NCBI RefSeq assembly: GCF_001494635.1
Contig: NZ_LOJF01000010.1
Span: forward strand, 186,001-250,000
DNA: 64,000 nt
Direction of reading: 5' to 3'
Source: Tractidigestivibacter scatoligenes
GTDB taxonomy: Bacteria > Actinomycetota > Coriobacteriia > Coriobacteriales > Atopobiaceae
Below, one piece after another: positions 36,335-45,133 of the stretch. A model generated the notes under the pieces. That model was not told the origin of the DNA, did no database searches, and saw nothing but the letters and a program-made list of their open reading frames with translations. Within the stretch, counting starts at the first letter, position 1, and every line of letters begins with the position of its first letter. A program made the translations under genes and the position numbers.

Positions 36335-36400
36335 GCAGCGCTCCAAGAACAACGCAGCGCTCTTATTGGTGGAACCTTTGGCTGTTCCAACGTCGGCGCT

Positions 36401-36441
36401 CCACAATGAGACAAAGGGACTGTCCCTTTGTCTCATTGTGG
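36401..36441. repeat. Palindrome of the TGAGACAAAGGGAC family, copy 4
   Basis: The longest copy, with perfect 20-base arms starting CCACAATGAGACAAAGG around one T. Confidence 0.85.
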
Positions 36442-36489
36442 AATGCGTGTGACACTTGGGCAGCGGTAGACTTGCCGAGAAATAACTAC

Positions 36490-36540
36490 TCACACTGTGC
36501 AATACTTCACACGACGTGAATTAGTTCTCACTGTGTGAAG
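36490..36540. promoter_or_regulatory. Operator-like repeats upstream of the TetR regulator
   Basis: Three overlapping dyads are visible: TCACACTGTG at 36490-36499, TTCACACGACGTGAA at 36506-36520, and CACTGTGTGAAG at 36529-36540, whose end is the complement of CTTCACAC at 36505. Such clustered TCACAC/GTGTGA half sites are typical for autoregulation by a TetR-type repressor. Confidence 0.5.
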
Positions 36541-36556
36541 AAATGGGGGCCAGGGC

Positions 36557-37294
36557 TTGAGCCAAACCGTCAGTGACGTCCAACCGGCCGCACGCGACGC
36601 CCAACCGGCCGCGAGCGAAGTCCCGCAGGTCACGGACCGCCGCACGCGCCGCACGCGCCTCGCGCTCCGCGACGCGCTCGCGGAGGAGATATCCGCCACG
36701 GGCGACCTCTCCCGCGTCACGGTAACCGCCGTGACCAGCCGCGCCGGCGTCACCCGTCGCACGTTCTACTCGCACTACAAGGACATCCCGGACCTCGTGA
36801 ACTGCATCGAGAAGGAAACGGTCACAGAGCTTCGCCCGCTTGTGGCGCAGCTCTCCCAGGTGCACCTCGACGAGCTCGCGGATGCCATAAACCATCAGGA
36901 GCCCTGCCCCGGCTCGCAGGAGGTGCTCTCCTACTTCAAGGAGCGCGGCTCGTACCTGCGTCCGCTTCTGGGCGAGGGCGGCGACCCGGCCTTCTCGCAG
37001 CGCATCCGCTCCATGGTCCACGAGGTCGTGGCCGGCCGCGCGCTCGACGGCATCGACCTGCGCGCCGTGGGCGCCTTCTTTGACTACTACCTCACCTTTG
37101 CGATATCTGCCGAGGTCGGCGTGCTCCTGCGCTGGCTCGAGGGCGGCATGCGCGAGAGCGTGCGCACCATGGCACGCATCATGACCGCCCTCATGTTCGT
37201 GCGCCCCGGCGACCTGTACGACAGCCCCATAGAGCTCGACCTACCCAGCTTTGCGCTGGCAGTCATGCTTCCCGACGAGGAGGACAACAACTGA
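36557..37294 (+). CDS. TetR-family transcriptional regulator
   Basis: A 245-residue regulator. Following a flexible N-terminus, the HTH is TRRTRLALRDALAEEI ... SRVTVTAVTSRAGVTRRTFYSHYKDIPDLVNCIE (about 30-83), with a ligand/dimer domain behind it. The proposed start is TTG at 36557, with GGGGGCC nearby; the exact N-terminus is uncertain because the first 27 residues are low-complexity. Its stop overlaps the ATG of the activase gene, so it is the local regulator of that gene. A cluster of TCACAC dyads upstream suggests autoregulation. Confidence 0.85.
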   Translation: MSQTVSDVQPAARDAQPAASEVPQVTDRRTRRTRLALRDALAEEISATGDLSRVTVTAVTSRAGVTRRTFYSHYKDIPDLVNCIEKETVTELRPLVAQLSQVHLDELADAINHQEPCPGSQEVLSYFKERGSYLRPLLGEGGDPAFSQRIRSMVHEVVAGRALDGIDLRAVGAFFDYYLTFAISAEVGVLLRWLEGGMRESVRTMARIMTALMFVRPGDLYDSPIELDLPSFALAVMLPDEEDNN

Positions 37295-40200
37295 TGACCG
37301 AGAACAACACAACCGCCGAGCCGCTCGAGCTCACCCAGAACGGCGCGGAGCTCTACCCCGCAACGCCGCAGGACTTCACGGGCGCCGACCTGCGCCTGGG
37401 CATCGACGTGGGCTCGACCACGGTCAAGCTCGCCGTCATCGACGCATCGGGCAACCTGGTCTACGCCAACTACGAGCGTCACCACACCGACATTCGCGCC
37501 ACGGCAAAGGAGCTCTTCGCCGGCGCCCAGCGCGTTGTGGGCAACGTTCCCATGCGCGTCTCGATCACCGGCTCTGGCGGCATGCTGCTTGCCAAGTGGC
37601 TCGACCTCGAGTTTGTCCAGGAGGTCATCGCGTCCAAGCGCGCCGTGGAGGCCCTCATCCCCCAGACCGACGTCGCCATCGAGCTGGGCGGCGAGGACGC
37701 CAAGATCATCTACTTTGACAACGGCATCGAGCAGCGCATGAACGGTACCTGCGCCGGCGGCACGGGCGCCTTCATCGACCAGATGGCAACCCTCCTCAAG
37801 ACCGACGCCATGGGCCTGAACGAGCTGGCCAAGGGCGCCACGCAGATCCACCCCATCGCCAGCCGCTGCGGCGTCTTTGCCAAGTCCGACGTCCAGCCGC
37901 TGCTCAACGAGGGCGCCCGCCCCGAGGACGTGGCCGCCTCCATCTTCCAGGCCGTGGTCACGCAGACCGTCTCGGGCCTTGCCTGCGGCCACCCCATCAA
38001 GGGCTATGTGGCCTTTCTTGGCGGCCCCCTGCAGTACCTCTCCGAGCTGCGCCGCCGCTTCTACATCACGCTCGACCTCGACGAGGAGCACCGCGTGGTC
38101 CCCAAAAACGCGCACCTCTTCGTTGCCACCGGCGCCGCGCTGGCGGGCGAGTCCGAGAAGCGCGTGACCTTTGCCGAGGTCATCCGCTCGCTCGAACAGC
38201 TGAAGGACGTCCAGGGCTCTGAGGTCCAGCGCCTGGACCCGCTCTTTGCCACCGAGGAGGACTACAAGGAGTTCAAGGAGCGCCACAACAAGGAGGTCGT
38301 GCCCAAGGGCGACCTGGCCAGCTACCGCGGCCGCGTCTTCATTGGCATCGACGCCGGCTCCACCACCATGAAGTGCGCCGTGGTGGGCGAGAAGGGCGAG
38401 CTTCTCTACACCTGGTACGGCAACAACAACGGTGATGTCCTGGGCACCGCGCGCCACATCATGGACGGCATCTACGACGCCATGCCCGAGGGCTGTACCA
38501 TTGGCCACGTGACCACCACCGGCTACGGCGAGGGCATCCTCATCGAGGCCCTGCGCGCGGACTCCGGCGAGATCGAGACCGTCGCCCACCTGCGCGGCGC
38601 GAAGGCCTTCGTCCCCGGCGTCGAGTTCATTCTCGACATCGGCGGCCAGGACATGAAGTGCCTCCAGGTGCGCAACGGCGTCATCGAGCACATCATGCTC
38701 AACGAGGCATGCTCGTCTGGCTGCGGCTCGTTCATCGAGAGCTTTGCCAAGTCCATGGACATGAGCGTCCAGGACTTCGCGAAGGTCGCCGTGACCGCAA
38801 AGGCCCCTGTCGACCTGGGCAGCCGCTGCACCGTCTTCATGAACTCCCGCGTCAAGCAGGCGCAGAAGGAGGGCGCGACCATCGGCGACGTGGCCGCGGG
38901 CCTCTCGTACTCCGTGATCAAGAACGCGCTCTTCAAGGTCATCAAGCTGCGCGACTTTGACGAGATTGGCACATACTGCGTGGTCCAGGGCGGCACCTTC
39001 ATGAGCGACGCCACCCTACGCGCCTTCGAGCTCCTCACCGGCCGCAAGGTCATCCGCCCCGACATCGCCGGCTGCATGGGTGCCTACGGCGCGGCCCTTC
39101 TCGCCCGCGACCGTGCGGGTGCCACGGGCACCTCGACCGTCCTCTCGCGCGAGGACATCGACAACCTCAAGGTCAAGCACACCAACGTCCACTGCGGGCG
39201 CTGCGCCAACAACTGCCTGCTCACGATCAACGACTTTGGCGGCGGCCACCGCTTCATCACGGGCAACCGCTGCGAGAAGGGCGCCGGCCGCTCGGGCAAG
39301 ACCAAAAACGACGCCCCCAACCTCTTCGAGTTCAAGAACAAGCTGCTGTTCGACCGTCCCTGCTTGGACGCCGAGACGGCGCCGCGCGGCACGGTGGGCA
39401 TCCCCCGCGCGCTCAACATGTACGAGAACTACCCCTTCTGGCACGCGTTCTTCACCAAGCTGGGCTTCTCGGTGATGATCTCTGACCAGACGTCCTCGAA
39501 GACCTACGACGCCGGCATCGAGTCCATGCCCTCCGAGTCTGCCTGCTACCCGGCAAAGCTCAGCCACGGCCACATCATGAACCTCCTTGCTAAGGACCCG
39601 GACTTCATCTGGATGCCCTGCATCCGCTGGGAGCGCAAGGAGGACGACACCGCCACCAACCACTACAACTGCCCCATCGTGATGAGCTACCCGCAGGCAC
39701 TTGGCCTGAACGTGGACGAGCTCTCGGACCCCAGCGTGGAGTACCTGGCGCCCTTCGTGCCGTATGACGACAAGCGCGAGCTCAAGCGCCGCCTGTACGA
39801 GCTCATCTCGGTTCAGCGCGAGCAGGACGCCGCCAAGGGCAAGGGCCGCTTCCGCGGTCCCCACATCACCCGTGCCGAGGTCGACGAGGCGGTTAACGTT
39901 GCCTGGCAGGCCGACATCGACTTCAAGAACGCCATGCACCGCGCAGGTGACGAGGCCCTGGCCTGGATGGAGGAGCACAACGCCCACGGCATCGTGCTGG
40001 CGGGGCGCCCCTACCACAACGACCCCGAGATCAACCACGCCATCCCCGAGCTGGTGCACTCCTTTGGCTTCGCGGTGCTCACCGAGGACTCGGTGGCGCA
40101 CAAGATGGAGCCCGAGCGGCCCATCCGCGTGGTCGACCAGTGGATGTTCCACAGCCGCCTCTACCGTGCCGCGCGCTTTGTGGCCACCCGCAACGACCTC

Positions 40201-41982
40201 GACCTTATCCAGCTCTTCTCGTTTGGCTGCGGCCTTGACGCGCTGACTACCGACCAGGTCCAGGAGATCCTCGAGGCCTCGGGCAAGATCTACACGGTGC
40301 TTAAGATCGACCAGGTGTCCAACCTGGGTGCCGCCCGCATCCGCATCCGCTCCCTCATGGCCGCCCTTAAGGAGCAGCAGGAGCAGCTGGAGGAGAAGAC
40401 CGCCGAGGGCGAGGCCAAGGAGGTTGAGCCCGTGGGCGTGCACCTGGCCGACGGATCGCTCGAGCGCGCCCGCAAGACCGACCTCTCGCGTCGCACGCCC
40501 GTCTACCGCGAGGCCAAGAGCGCTGCCTTCCCTAAGGTTCGCTATACCAAGGAGATGCAGGAGGCGCACTACACTATCCTCGCGCCGCAGATGAGCCCCG
40601 TGCACTTTGAGCTTGCCGAGGCGGTGCTGCGTGACTATGGCTACAACCTGGTGCTTCTCCCCTCTGTTGACCAGGGCGCCGTGGACGCCGGCCTCAAGTA
40701 CGTGAACAACGACATCTGCTACCCGTCCATCCTCACCGTGGGCCAGATCATGGAGGCCATCGAGAGCGGCAAGTACGACCTCTCGCACACGGCCGTCCTC
40801 ATCTCCCAGACTGGCGGCGGCTGCCGAGCCACCAACTACATCGCCCTCATCCGCAAGGCGCTGCGCGAGAGCGGCCACCCCAACATCCCCGTGATCTCGA
40901 TCAACATGGCCACGGGCCTGGACGAGGACAACCCCGGCTGGTCCATCAAGGACCCGGTTCTTCTCACCAAGGCCATCTACGTGCTTCTCTACGGCGACCT
41001 CATGATGCAGTGTGTCTATCGCACGCGTCCGTACGAGGCCGAGAAGGGCTCGGTCAACGCGCTGCACGACAAGTTCATGGCCCGCATGAAGGAGGCCGTG
41101 CACACCCTCAACAAGCGCAGCTTCGAGGAGATCTGCCAGGAGACCATCACTGCCTTCGACCAGATCCCGCTCGTGAACGACCGCTCAAAGCCGCGCGTGG
41201 GCGTGGTGGGCGAGATTCTCGTCAAGTTCCACCCCACGGCCAACAACCAGCTGGTCAAGGTCATCGAGGCCGAGGGCTGCGAGGCCAACGTGCCCGGCCT
41301 TGTCGACTTCTTCCTCTTTGGGCTCACGAGCCCCATCAACATGAAGGGCGAGCTGGGCTCCAAGGCCTCCAAGCGCCTCACGCACATGGCGGGCATCAAG
41401 CTCATTGAGGCCGCGCGCAAGCCCATGGACCGCATGCTGGCGCAGTCCTCGCGCTTCGAGCCGTACGAGGACATCTTCGAGCTTGCCGATAAGGCCGAGC
41501 AGGTCCTCTCCCTGTGCAACACCATGGGTGAGGGCTGGCTGCTCACGGCCGAGATGGTCGACCTCATCGAGCACGGCACGCCCAACATCGTGTGCGCGCA
41601 GCCCTTTGCGTGCCTGCCCAACCACGTGGTTGGCAAGTCCGTGATCAAGCGCCTGCGCCAGATGCACCCCGAGAGCAACATCGTGGCCGTTGACTACGAC
41701 CCCGGCGCGTCCGAGGTGAACCAGCTCAACCGCATCAAGCTCATGATCAGCGTGGCCAAGGAGAACTACCGCAAAGACCACGGGCGCGGGTTCCGCCTGG
41801 AGAACCCCAACGACCCCACGGTGAACGACGCCGTGGCGCCCTACGTGGACGAGTCACGCTTCCACCACGACTCCATCGTGAACGAGGGTGGCGTGGGCCA
41901 CGGCGTGCCGGCGATCCACCTCACCGACGAGCAGCTCGCGCAGATCGAGGACGCCAAGCGCCGGGCTGGCGTGATCAAGTAG
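37294..41982 (+). CDS. Giant 2-hydroxyacyl-CoA dehydratase activase-related fusion (BadF ATPase x2 + DUF2229 + HgdB-like)
   Basis: A 1562-residue cytosolic protein. It carries two tandem BadF/HgdC-type ASKHA ATPase domains: the first from GIDVGSTTVKLAV (about residue 33) with C153 in NGTCAGGTGAF; the second from GIDAGSTTMKCAV (about 350) with C473 and C477 in NEACSSGCGSF. A cysteine cluster C634-xx-C637-xxx-C641 (HCGRCANNC) follows, then DUF2229 (about 690-900) and an HgdB-like dehydratase-component domain (about 1080-1500). Known relatives with this layout are found in anaerobes and are thought to be [4Fe-4S] redox ATPases. The substrate is unknown. Translationally coupled to a TetR regulator. 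Confidence 0.88.
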   Translation: MTENNTTAEPLELTQNGAELYPATPQDFTGADLRLGIDVGSTTVKLAVIDASGNLVYANYERHHTDIRATAKELFAGAQRVVGNVPMRVSITGSGGMLLAKWLDLEFVQEVIASKRAVEALIPQTDVAIELGGEDAKIIYFDNGIEQRMNGTCAGGTGAFIDQMATLLKTDAMGLNELAKGATQIHPIASRCGVFAKSDVQPLLNEGARPEDVAASIFQAVVTQTVSGLACGHPIKGYVAFLGGPLQYLSELRRRFYITLDLDEEHRVVPKNAHLFVATGAALAGESEKRVTFAEVIRSLEQLKDVQGSEVQRLDPLFATEEDYKEFKERHNKEVVPKGDLASYRGRVFIGIDAGSTTMKCAVVGEKGELLYTWYGNNNGDVLGTARHIMDGIYDAMPEGCTIGHVTTTGYGEGILIEALRADSGEIETVAHLRGAKAFVPGVEFILDIGGQDMKCLQVRNGVIEHIMLNEACSSGCGSFIESFAKSMDMSVQDFAKVAVTAKAPVDLGSRCTVFMNSRVKQAQKEGATIGDVAAGLSYSVIKNALFKVIKLRDFDEIGTYCVVQGGTFMSDATLRAFELLTGRKVIRPDIAGCMGAYGAALLARDRAGATGTSTVLSREDIDNLKVKHTNVHCGRCANNCLLTINDFGGGHRFITGNRCEKGAGRSGKTKNDAPNLFEFKNKLLFDRPCLDAETAPRGTVGIPRALNMYENYPFWHAFFTKLGFSVMISDQTSSKTYDAGIESMPSESACYPAKLSHGHIMNLLAKDPDFIWMPCIRWERKEDDTATNHYNCPIVMSYPQALGLNVDELSDPSVEYLAPFVPYDDKRELKRRLYELISVQREQDAAKGKGRFRGPHITRAEVDEAVNVAWQADIDFKNAMHRAGDEALAWMEEHNAHGIVLAGRPYHNDPEINHAIPELVHSFGFAVLTEDSVAHKMEPERPIRVVDQWMFHSRLYRAARFVATRNDLDLIQLFSFGCGLDALTTDQVQEILEASGKIYTVLKIDQVSNLGAARIRIRSLMAALKEQQEQLEEKTAEGEAKEVEPVGVHLADGSLERARKTDLSRRTPVYREAKSAAFPKVRYTKEMQEAHYTILAPQMSPVHFELAEAVLRDYGYNLVLLPSVDQGAVDAGLKYVNNDICYPSILTVGQIMEAIESGKYDLSHTAVLISQTGGGCRATNYIALIRKALRESGHPNIPVISINMATGLDEDNPGWSIKDPVLLTKAIYVLLYGDLMMQCVYRTRPYEAEKGSVNALHDKFMARMKEAVHTLNKRSFEEICQETITAFDQIPLVNDRSKPRVGVVGEILVKFHPTANNQLVKVIEAEGCEANVPGLVDFFLFGLTSPINMKGELGSKASKRLTHMAGIKLIEAARKPMDRMLAQSSRFEPYEDIFELADKAEQVLSLCNTMGEGWLLTAEMVDLIEHGTPNIVCAQPFACLPNHVVGKSVIKRLRQMHPESNIVAVDYDPGASEVNQLNRIKLMISVAKENYRKDHGRGFRLENPNDPTVNDAVAPYVDESRFHHDSIVNEGGVGHGVPAIHLTDEQLAQIEDAKRRAGVIK

Positions 41983-41989
41983 GGGGCAG

Positions 41990-42024
41990 CGCGGGCGGCG
42001 GGCATTCCGTCGCCCGCGTTTTTT
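41990..42024 (+). terminator. Terminator of the activase gene
   Basis: CGCGGGCG and CGCCCGCG enclose a 13-base loop and are followed by TTTTTT, starting 8 bases after the stop codon. Confidence 0.85.
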
Positions 42025-42054
42025 CTCGCGCGGGGCGCTTGAGCCTATCGAGCG

Positions 42055-42126
42055 GCGCCACACAATCGGGCCCGAACCTGTATCCCGCGCAGGTCGATAC
42101 AAGTTCGCGTGCCGAATGTGTAGCGC
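42055..42126. repeat. Imperfect 30-bp inverted repeat
   Basis: The arm 42055-42084 (GCGCCACACAATCGGGC...) pairs with 42096-42126 with a few mismatches and one bulge, around CCGCGCAGGTC. It stands between the activase terminator and the repeat cluster at 42149. It may be a stable RNA structure or an inserted palindrome. Confidence 0.55.
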
Positions 42127-42148
42127 TATTCTCGCCCAGCCCCCGGAA

Positions 42149-42203
42149 CGGGATTCCGTTGCCTGGCAATGGAATCCCGTTGCCCGGCAAAATAATTCCG
42201 CGG
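42149..42203. repeat. CCCGTTGCC-type short repeats, locus 2
   Basis: Two inverted-repeat units, GGGATTCCGTTGCC and GGCAATGGAATCCC, form a hairpin and are followed by a second GTTGCCCGGCAA palindrome and CCGCGGG. Same family as the clusters at 32231, 47895 and 54083. Confidence 0.75.
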
Positions 42204-42250
42204 GAGCGGCATAATCGGTGAGGCCCACAACCGAGAGGAGACATCGCACC

Positions 42251-43087
42251 GTGCTCAAGCCCGTCTTTGTCGATATGGACGATACCTTCCTTACGCCCGA
42301 GAAGACCATCACGCCGCTCAACCGCAAGGCGCTCGACCTTGCGTACGAGCGCGGCATCCAGTTTGTGCCGTGCACCGGCCGCAACTACACCGGCCTTCCG
42401 GACGAGCTAGTACACCACCCCAGCGTGCGCTATGCCGTGTGCTGCAACGGGGCAATCGTCCGTGACCTGCGCGAGAACCGCAACCTGCGTGAGGTCACCA
42501 TGGATCGCGCGCTTCTGCATGACCTTTGGCACCAGATTGAGGGACTTGAGATAACCTTCGACCTCTTTGCCGACAATGGCGTCTTCACGGCACGCGACCG
42601 CTGGCACATCATCGACGAGATGGACATCCCCGAAGGCACGCGGGCGATGCTCAGGAGGGTGCGCGTCCGCTGTAACCAGAGTACGGACGAGATGATCGAT
42701 TCGGTCCACAGCATCTATCGCGTGAACATCTTCTATCTCACGGAGCAGGACTGCCTTGCCGTGCGCCGCGCAATAGAGGCGCGGCCCCAGCTCACGCTCG
42801 CCTCGTCCTTCTCGTGCAATCTCGAGACGACCCAAGTTGGTGCCGACAAGGGCGCGGGTCTCACGTGGCTCTGCGACTACCTGGGCGTCTCGCCCAAAGA
42901 CGTCATTGCCTTTGGCGACTCGTCGAACGACATCCCCATGCTTCGGGTGGCTGGCGACGGCGTGGCCATGGCAAACGCCTTCCCCGAGTGCCGAGCGGCA
43001 GCCGACCACACAACCACAAGCTGCGAGGACTCCGGGGTGGCGCGCTACCTCATGAGGGAGGGGGCGCCCCTCTCCGCAAGGGTGTAG
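42251..43087 (+). CDS. HAD-superfamily hydrolase, Cof-like (subfamily IIB)
   Basis: A 278-residue phosphatase. Motif I is DMDDTFLTPEKTI at about residue 8, motif II PCTGRN, and motif IV FGDSSNDIPMLRVAGDGVAMANAF near 220-245, with a Cof-type cap between. Starting from GTG at 42251 gives the family's usual VFVDMDDT start; AGAGGAGACATC lies upstream. It is the first of three HAD-IIB genes within 4.5 kb. Likely substrates are sugar phosphates or flavin-type phosphates, undetermined. Confidence 0.85.
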   Translation: MLKPVFVDMDDTFLTPEKTITPLNRKALDLAYERGIQFVPCTGRNYTGLPDELVHHPSVRYAVCCNGAIVRDLRENRNLREVTMDRALLHDLWHQIEGLEITFDLFADNGVFTARDRWHIIDEMDIPEGTRAMLRRVRVRCNQSTDEMIDSVHSIYRVNIFYLTEQDCLAVRRAIEARPQLTLASSFSCNLETTQVGADKGAGLTWLCDYLGVSPKDVIAFGDSSNDIPMLRVAGDGVAMANAFPECRAAADHTTTSCEDSGVARYLMREGAPLSARV

Positions 43088-43157
43088 ACTTTCGGCTGGT
43101 GAGCAAAACGGCCCGCACGCGGCGGACCACCACACGGCAATCCGAAAGGAAGACCGC

Positions 43158-44435
43158 ATGAGCGACGTTCTTGAGCGCTTCCTGCGTTACGTGCAGGTTG
43201 ATTCCCCCTCCGACCCGGACAACGAGGAGGAGGTGCCCTCGAGCCCTCTGGAGCACGGCATGGCGCGACTCCTGGCGGACGAGCTTTCTGCCATGGGCTG
43301 CCAGGACGTGAGTGTGGACGAGCACGCCTACGTGCTGGGTACCGTTCCCGCCTCCGCCGGCGCCGAGAACCTCCCCGCCCTCTGCCTATGCTCGCACCTT
43401 GACACCACGGCCGACGCCCCCTCGCTGGGCGTGCGGCCGCACGTGGTGCGCTACGAGGGCGGCAGCCTCGTGGCGGGCGTCGTTGACGGCCAGACCATCG
43501 AGACCACGCCCGAGCAGGTGCCGGACCTTGCGAACTTTACCGGCGAGGACATCGTGTGCTCCGACGGCTCGACGCTCCTCGGTGCGGACGACAAGGCCGG
43601 CATCGCCGAAATCTGCGCGCTGGCGGCACGCCTCCTCAAGGACCCGAGCATCCCGCACCCCACGCTCAAGCTGGCCTTTGTTCCCGACGAGGAGATCGGC
43701 CACGGAGCCGCGCTGCTCGACCTTGAGAAGCTCGGCGCGGCCTGGGGCTATACGGTAGACGGCGAGGCGCTGGGCGAGTTCAACTACGAGACGTTCAACG
43801 CCGCCGAGGCCCTGGTGCGCGTGCGTGGCGTGATGGTGCATCCGGGCTCGGCCAAGGGCGTGATGGTGAACGCCATCACGGTTGCCTCCGAGTTCGACCA
43901 GCTGGTGCCCGCCGCCGAGAGGCCCGAGTACACGAGCGGCCGCGAGGGCTTCTATCACCCCACGGTGATTCGCGGCACGGCCTCCGAGGTCACGCTCTCC
44001 TACATCGTGCGCGACCACGACGCGCAGATCTTCTCGCAGCGCCAGCAGACGCTCAAGGACATCGCCGCCTTCCTCAACAAGCGCTACGGCGAGGGAACCG
44101 TCACCGTGACCCTGCACGAGCAGTACCGCAACATGGCAGAGGCCTTTGTCGACTGCCCCTTCCTCACTGAGAACGCCCTTGCCGCAAACCGCGAGGCAGG
44201 TGTGGAGCCGCAGGTCATCGCCGTGCGCGGCGGCACCGACGGCTCGCAGCTCTCGCTGCGTGGGCTGCCGTGCCCCAACATCGCCACCGGTGGCTACAAC
44301 GCACACTCGGTGCGCGAGTTCATCCCCGTGTCCTCGCTCGAGACCACGGTCGACATCCTGCAGAACCTTGTTGCCAAATTCGCCGTGCCGCAGACGGCCG
44401 GCAAGCAGGCGGCCGGCCAGCAGGCGGCGCGATGA
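43158..44435 (+). CDS. pepT: Peptidase T (tripeptide aminopeptidase)
   Basis: A 425-residue M20 zinc aminopeptidase that removes the N-terminal residue of tripeptides in the cytosol. Metal-site segments are SHLDTT, LLGADDKAGIAEI, PDEEIGHGA, TVDGEALGEFNYE and GGYNAHSVREF. The family's typical IETTPEQVPDL (here within VDGQTIETTPEQVPDLANF) and RGGTDGSQLS are present. The last residues (AGKQAAGQQAAR) are a short low-complexity tail. It overlaps the next gene by four bases. Confidence 0.94.
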   Translation: MSDVLERFLRYVQVDSPSDPDNEEEVPSSPLEHGMARLLADELSAMGCQDVSVDEHAYVLGTVPASAGAENLPALCLCSHLDTTADAPSLGVRPHVVRYEGGSLVAGVVDGQTIETTPEQVPDLANFTGEDIVCSDGSTLLGADDKAGIAEICALAARLLKDPSIPHPTLKLAFVPDEEIGHGAALLDLEKLGAAWGYTVDGEALGEFNYETFNAAEALVRVRGVMVHPGSAKGVMVNAITVASEFDQLVPAAERPEYTSGREGFYHPTVIRGTASEVTLSYIVRDHDAQIFSQRQQTLKDIAAFLNKRYGEGTVTVTLHEQYRNMAEAFVDCPFLTENALAANREAGVEPQVIAVRGGTDGSQLSLRGLPCPNIATGGYNAHSVREFIPVSSLETTVDILQNLVAKFAVPQTAGKQAAGQQAAR

Positions 44436-44989
44436 GCCCCCAGCTGGCAGATCTCTTCTCGGTGGCTGCCGCCGTGCTGCCCGCGCTTGCCTGCCTTGTC
44501 GAGTGGGCCGGCAGCGTTGGCATCTCGGAGCGCCACCACAGCCACCACGACACCTACGTGATCTCTTCGGCGCTCTCGCGTTCGCTGGCGTTTGCGATGG
44601 TGCTCATGGGGGCAATTGGCCTCATGCTGGGCTGGCTCTGCGACGTGGGCGGCTTTGACGCCAGCGCGGACGTGGTGGTGCCGTTCTTCTCGTCCTTCGT
44701 TGTCGTGCTCTTTGTGCTGTGGGCGTTCATGCGGCGCTACCGCGTCTCGCTCTACGACGACTTCATGGACGTGCGGCCCTACTTTGGCCACATGCGTACG
44801 GTGAAGTACGACCAGATCGAGCGCATGGAGTGGACTGGCGTGAGGTGTGGGACGGGCTTCAGGAGCCTCGTGATTCACCCGGCAGGGGAGCGCTCCGTGA
44901 AGCTTCCCGGTGTCCTCGATCTGGAGCATATCCTTACGCGCATCGACCGCGACGACGCGCTGGTTGGTGGCATGCCGCAGCGGCGCTAG
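44432..44989 (+). CDS. Membrane protein with PH-like C-terminal domain
   Basis: A 185-residue protein of unknown family. Three hydrophobic segments (about 7-24, 48-72 and 83-101) are followed by a soluble domain with RRYRVSLYDDFMDVRPYFGHMRTVKYDQIERMEW and FRSLVIHPAGERSVKLPGV, which looks like a short PH-type beta domain seen in bacterial membrane proteins. Its ATG overlaps the pepT stop (ATGA). There is a His-rich loop ERHHSHHDT between helices 1 and 2. Function unknown. Confidence 0.65.
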   Translation: MSPQLADLFSVAAAVLPALACLVEWAGSVGISERHHSHHDTYVISSALSRSLAFAMVLMGAIGLMLGWLCDVGGFDASADVVVPFFSSFVVVLFVLWAFMRRYRVSLYDDFMDVRPYFGHMRTVKYDQIERMEWTGVRCGTGFRSLVIHPAGERSVKLPGVLDLEHILTRIDRDDALVGGMPQRR

Positions 44990-45133
44990 CGGGGGGCTTC
45001 TCGGCGTGCAGGGTTTTCTTTGATGGCCTCTTTCGCGGAGCTTGCCAGAAGCTGACGTATGTCACCCGCCCCGCGCCTGTGCGCCCTTATGATGGTACCT
45101 AGTCGCACAACTGCGTTCCTCGGAGGTATCTCG

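Larger units (their letters stand above)
35538..36556. other. 1-kb gene-free accessory tract
   Basis: Lower GC than the surroundings up to about 35940, with no credible coding frame. From 35958 to 36334 it holds four units bounded by GTTGTTACCGGC, at 36401-36441 a TGAGACAAAGGGAC palindrome, and at 36490-36540 operator-like repeats for the TetR gene. A CAACGCAGCGCTC duplication lies at 36331-36363. Confidence 0.65.
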
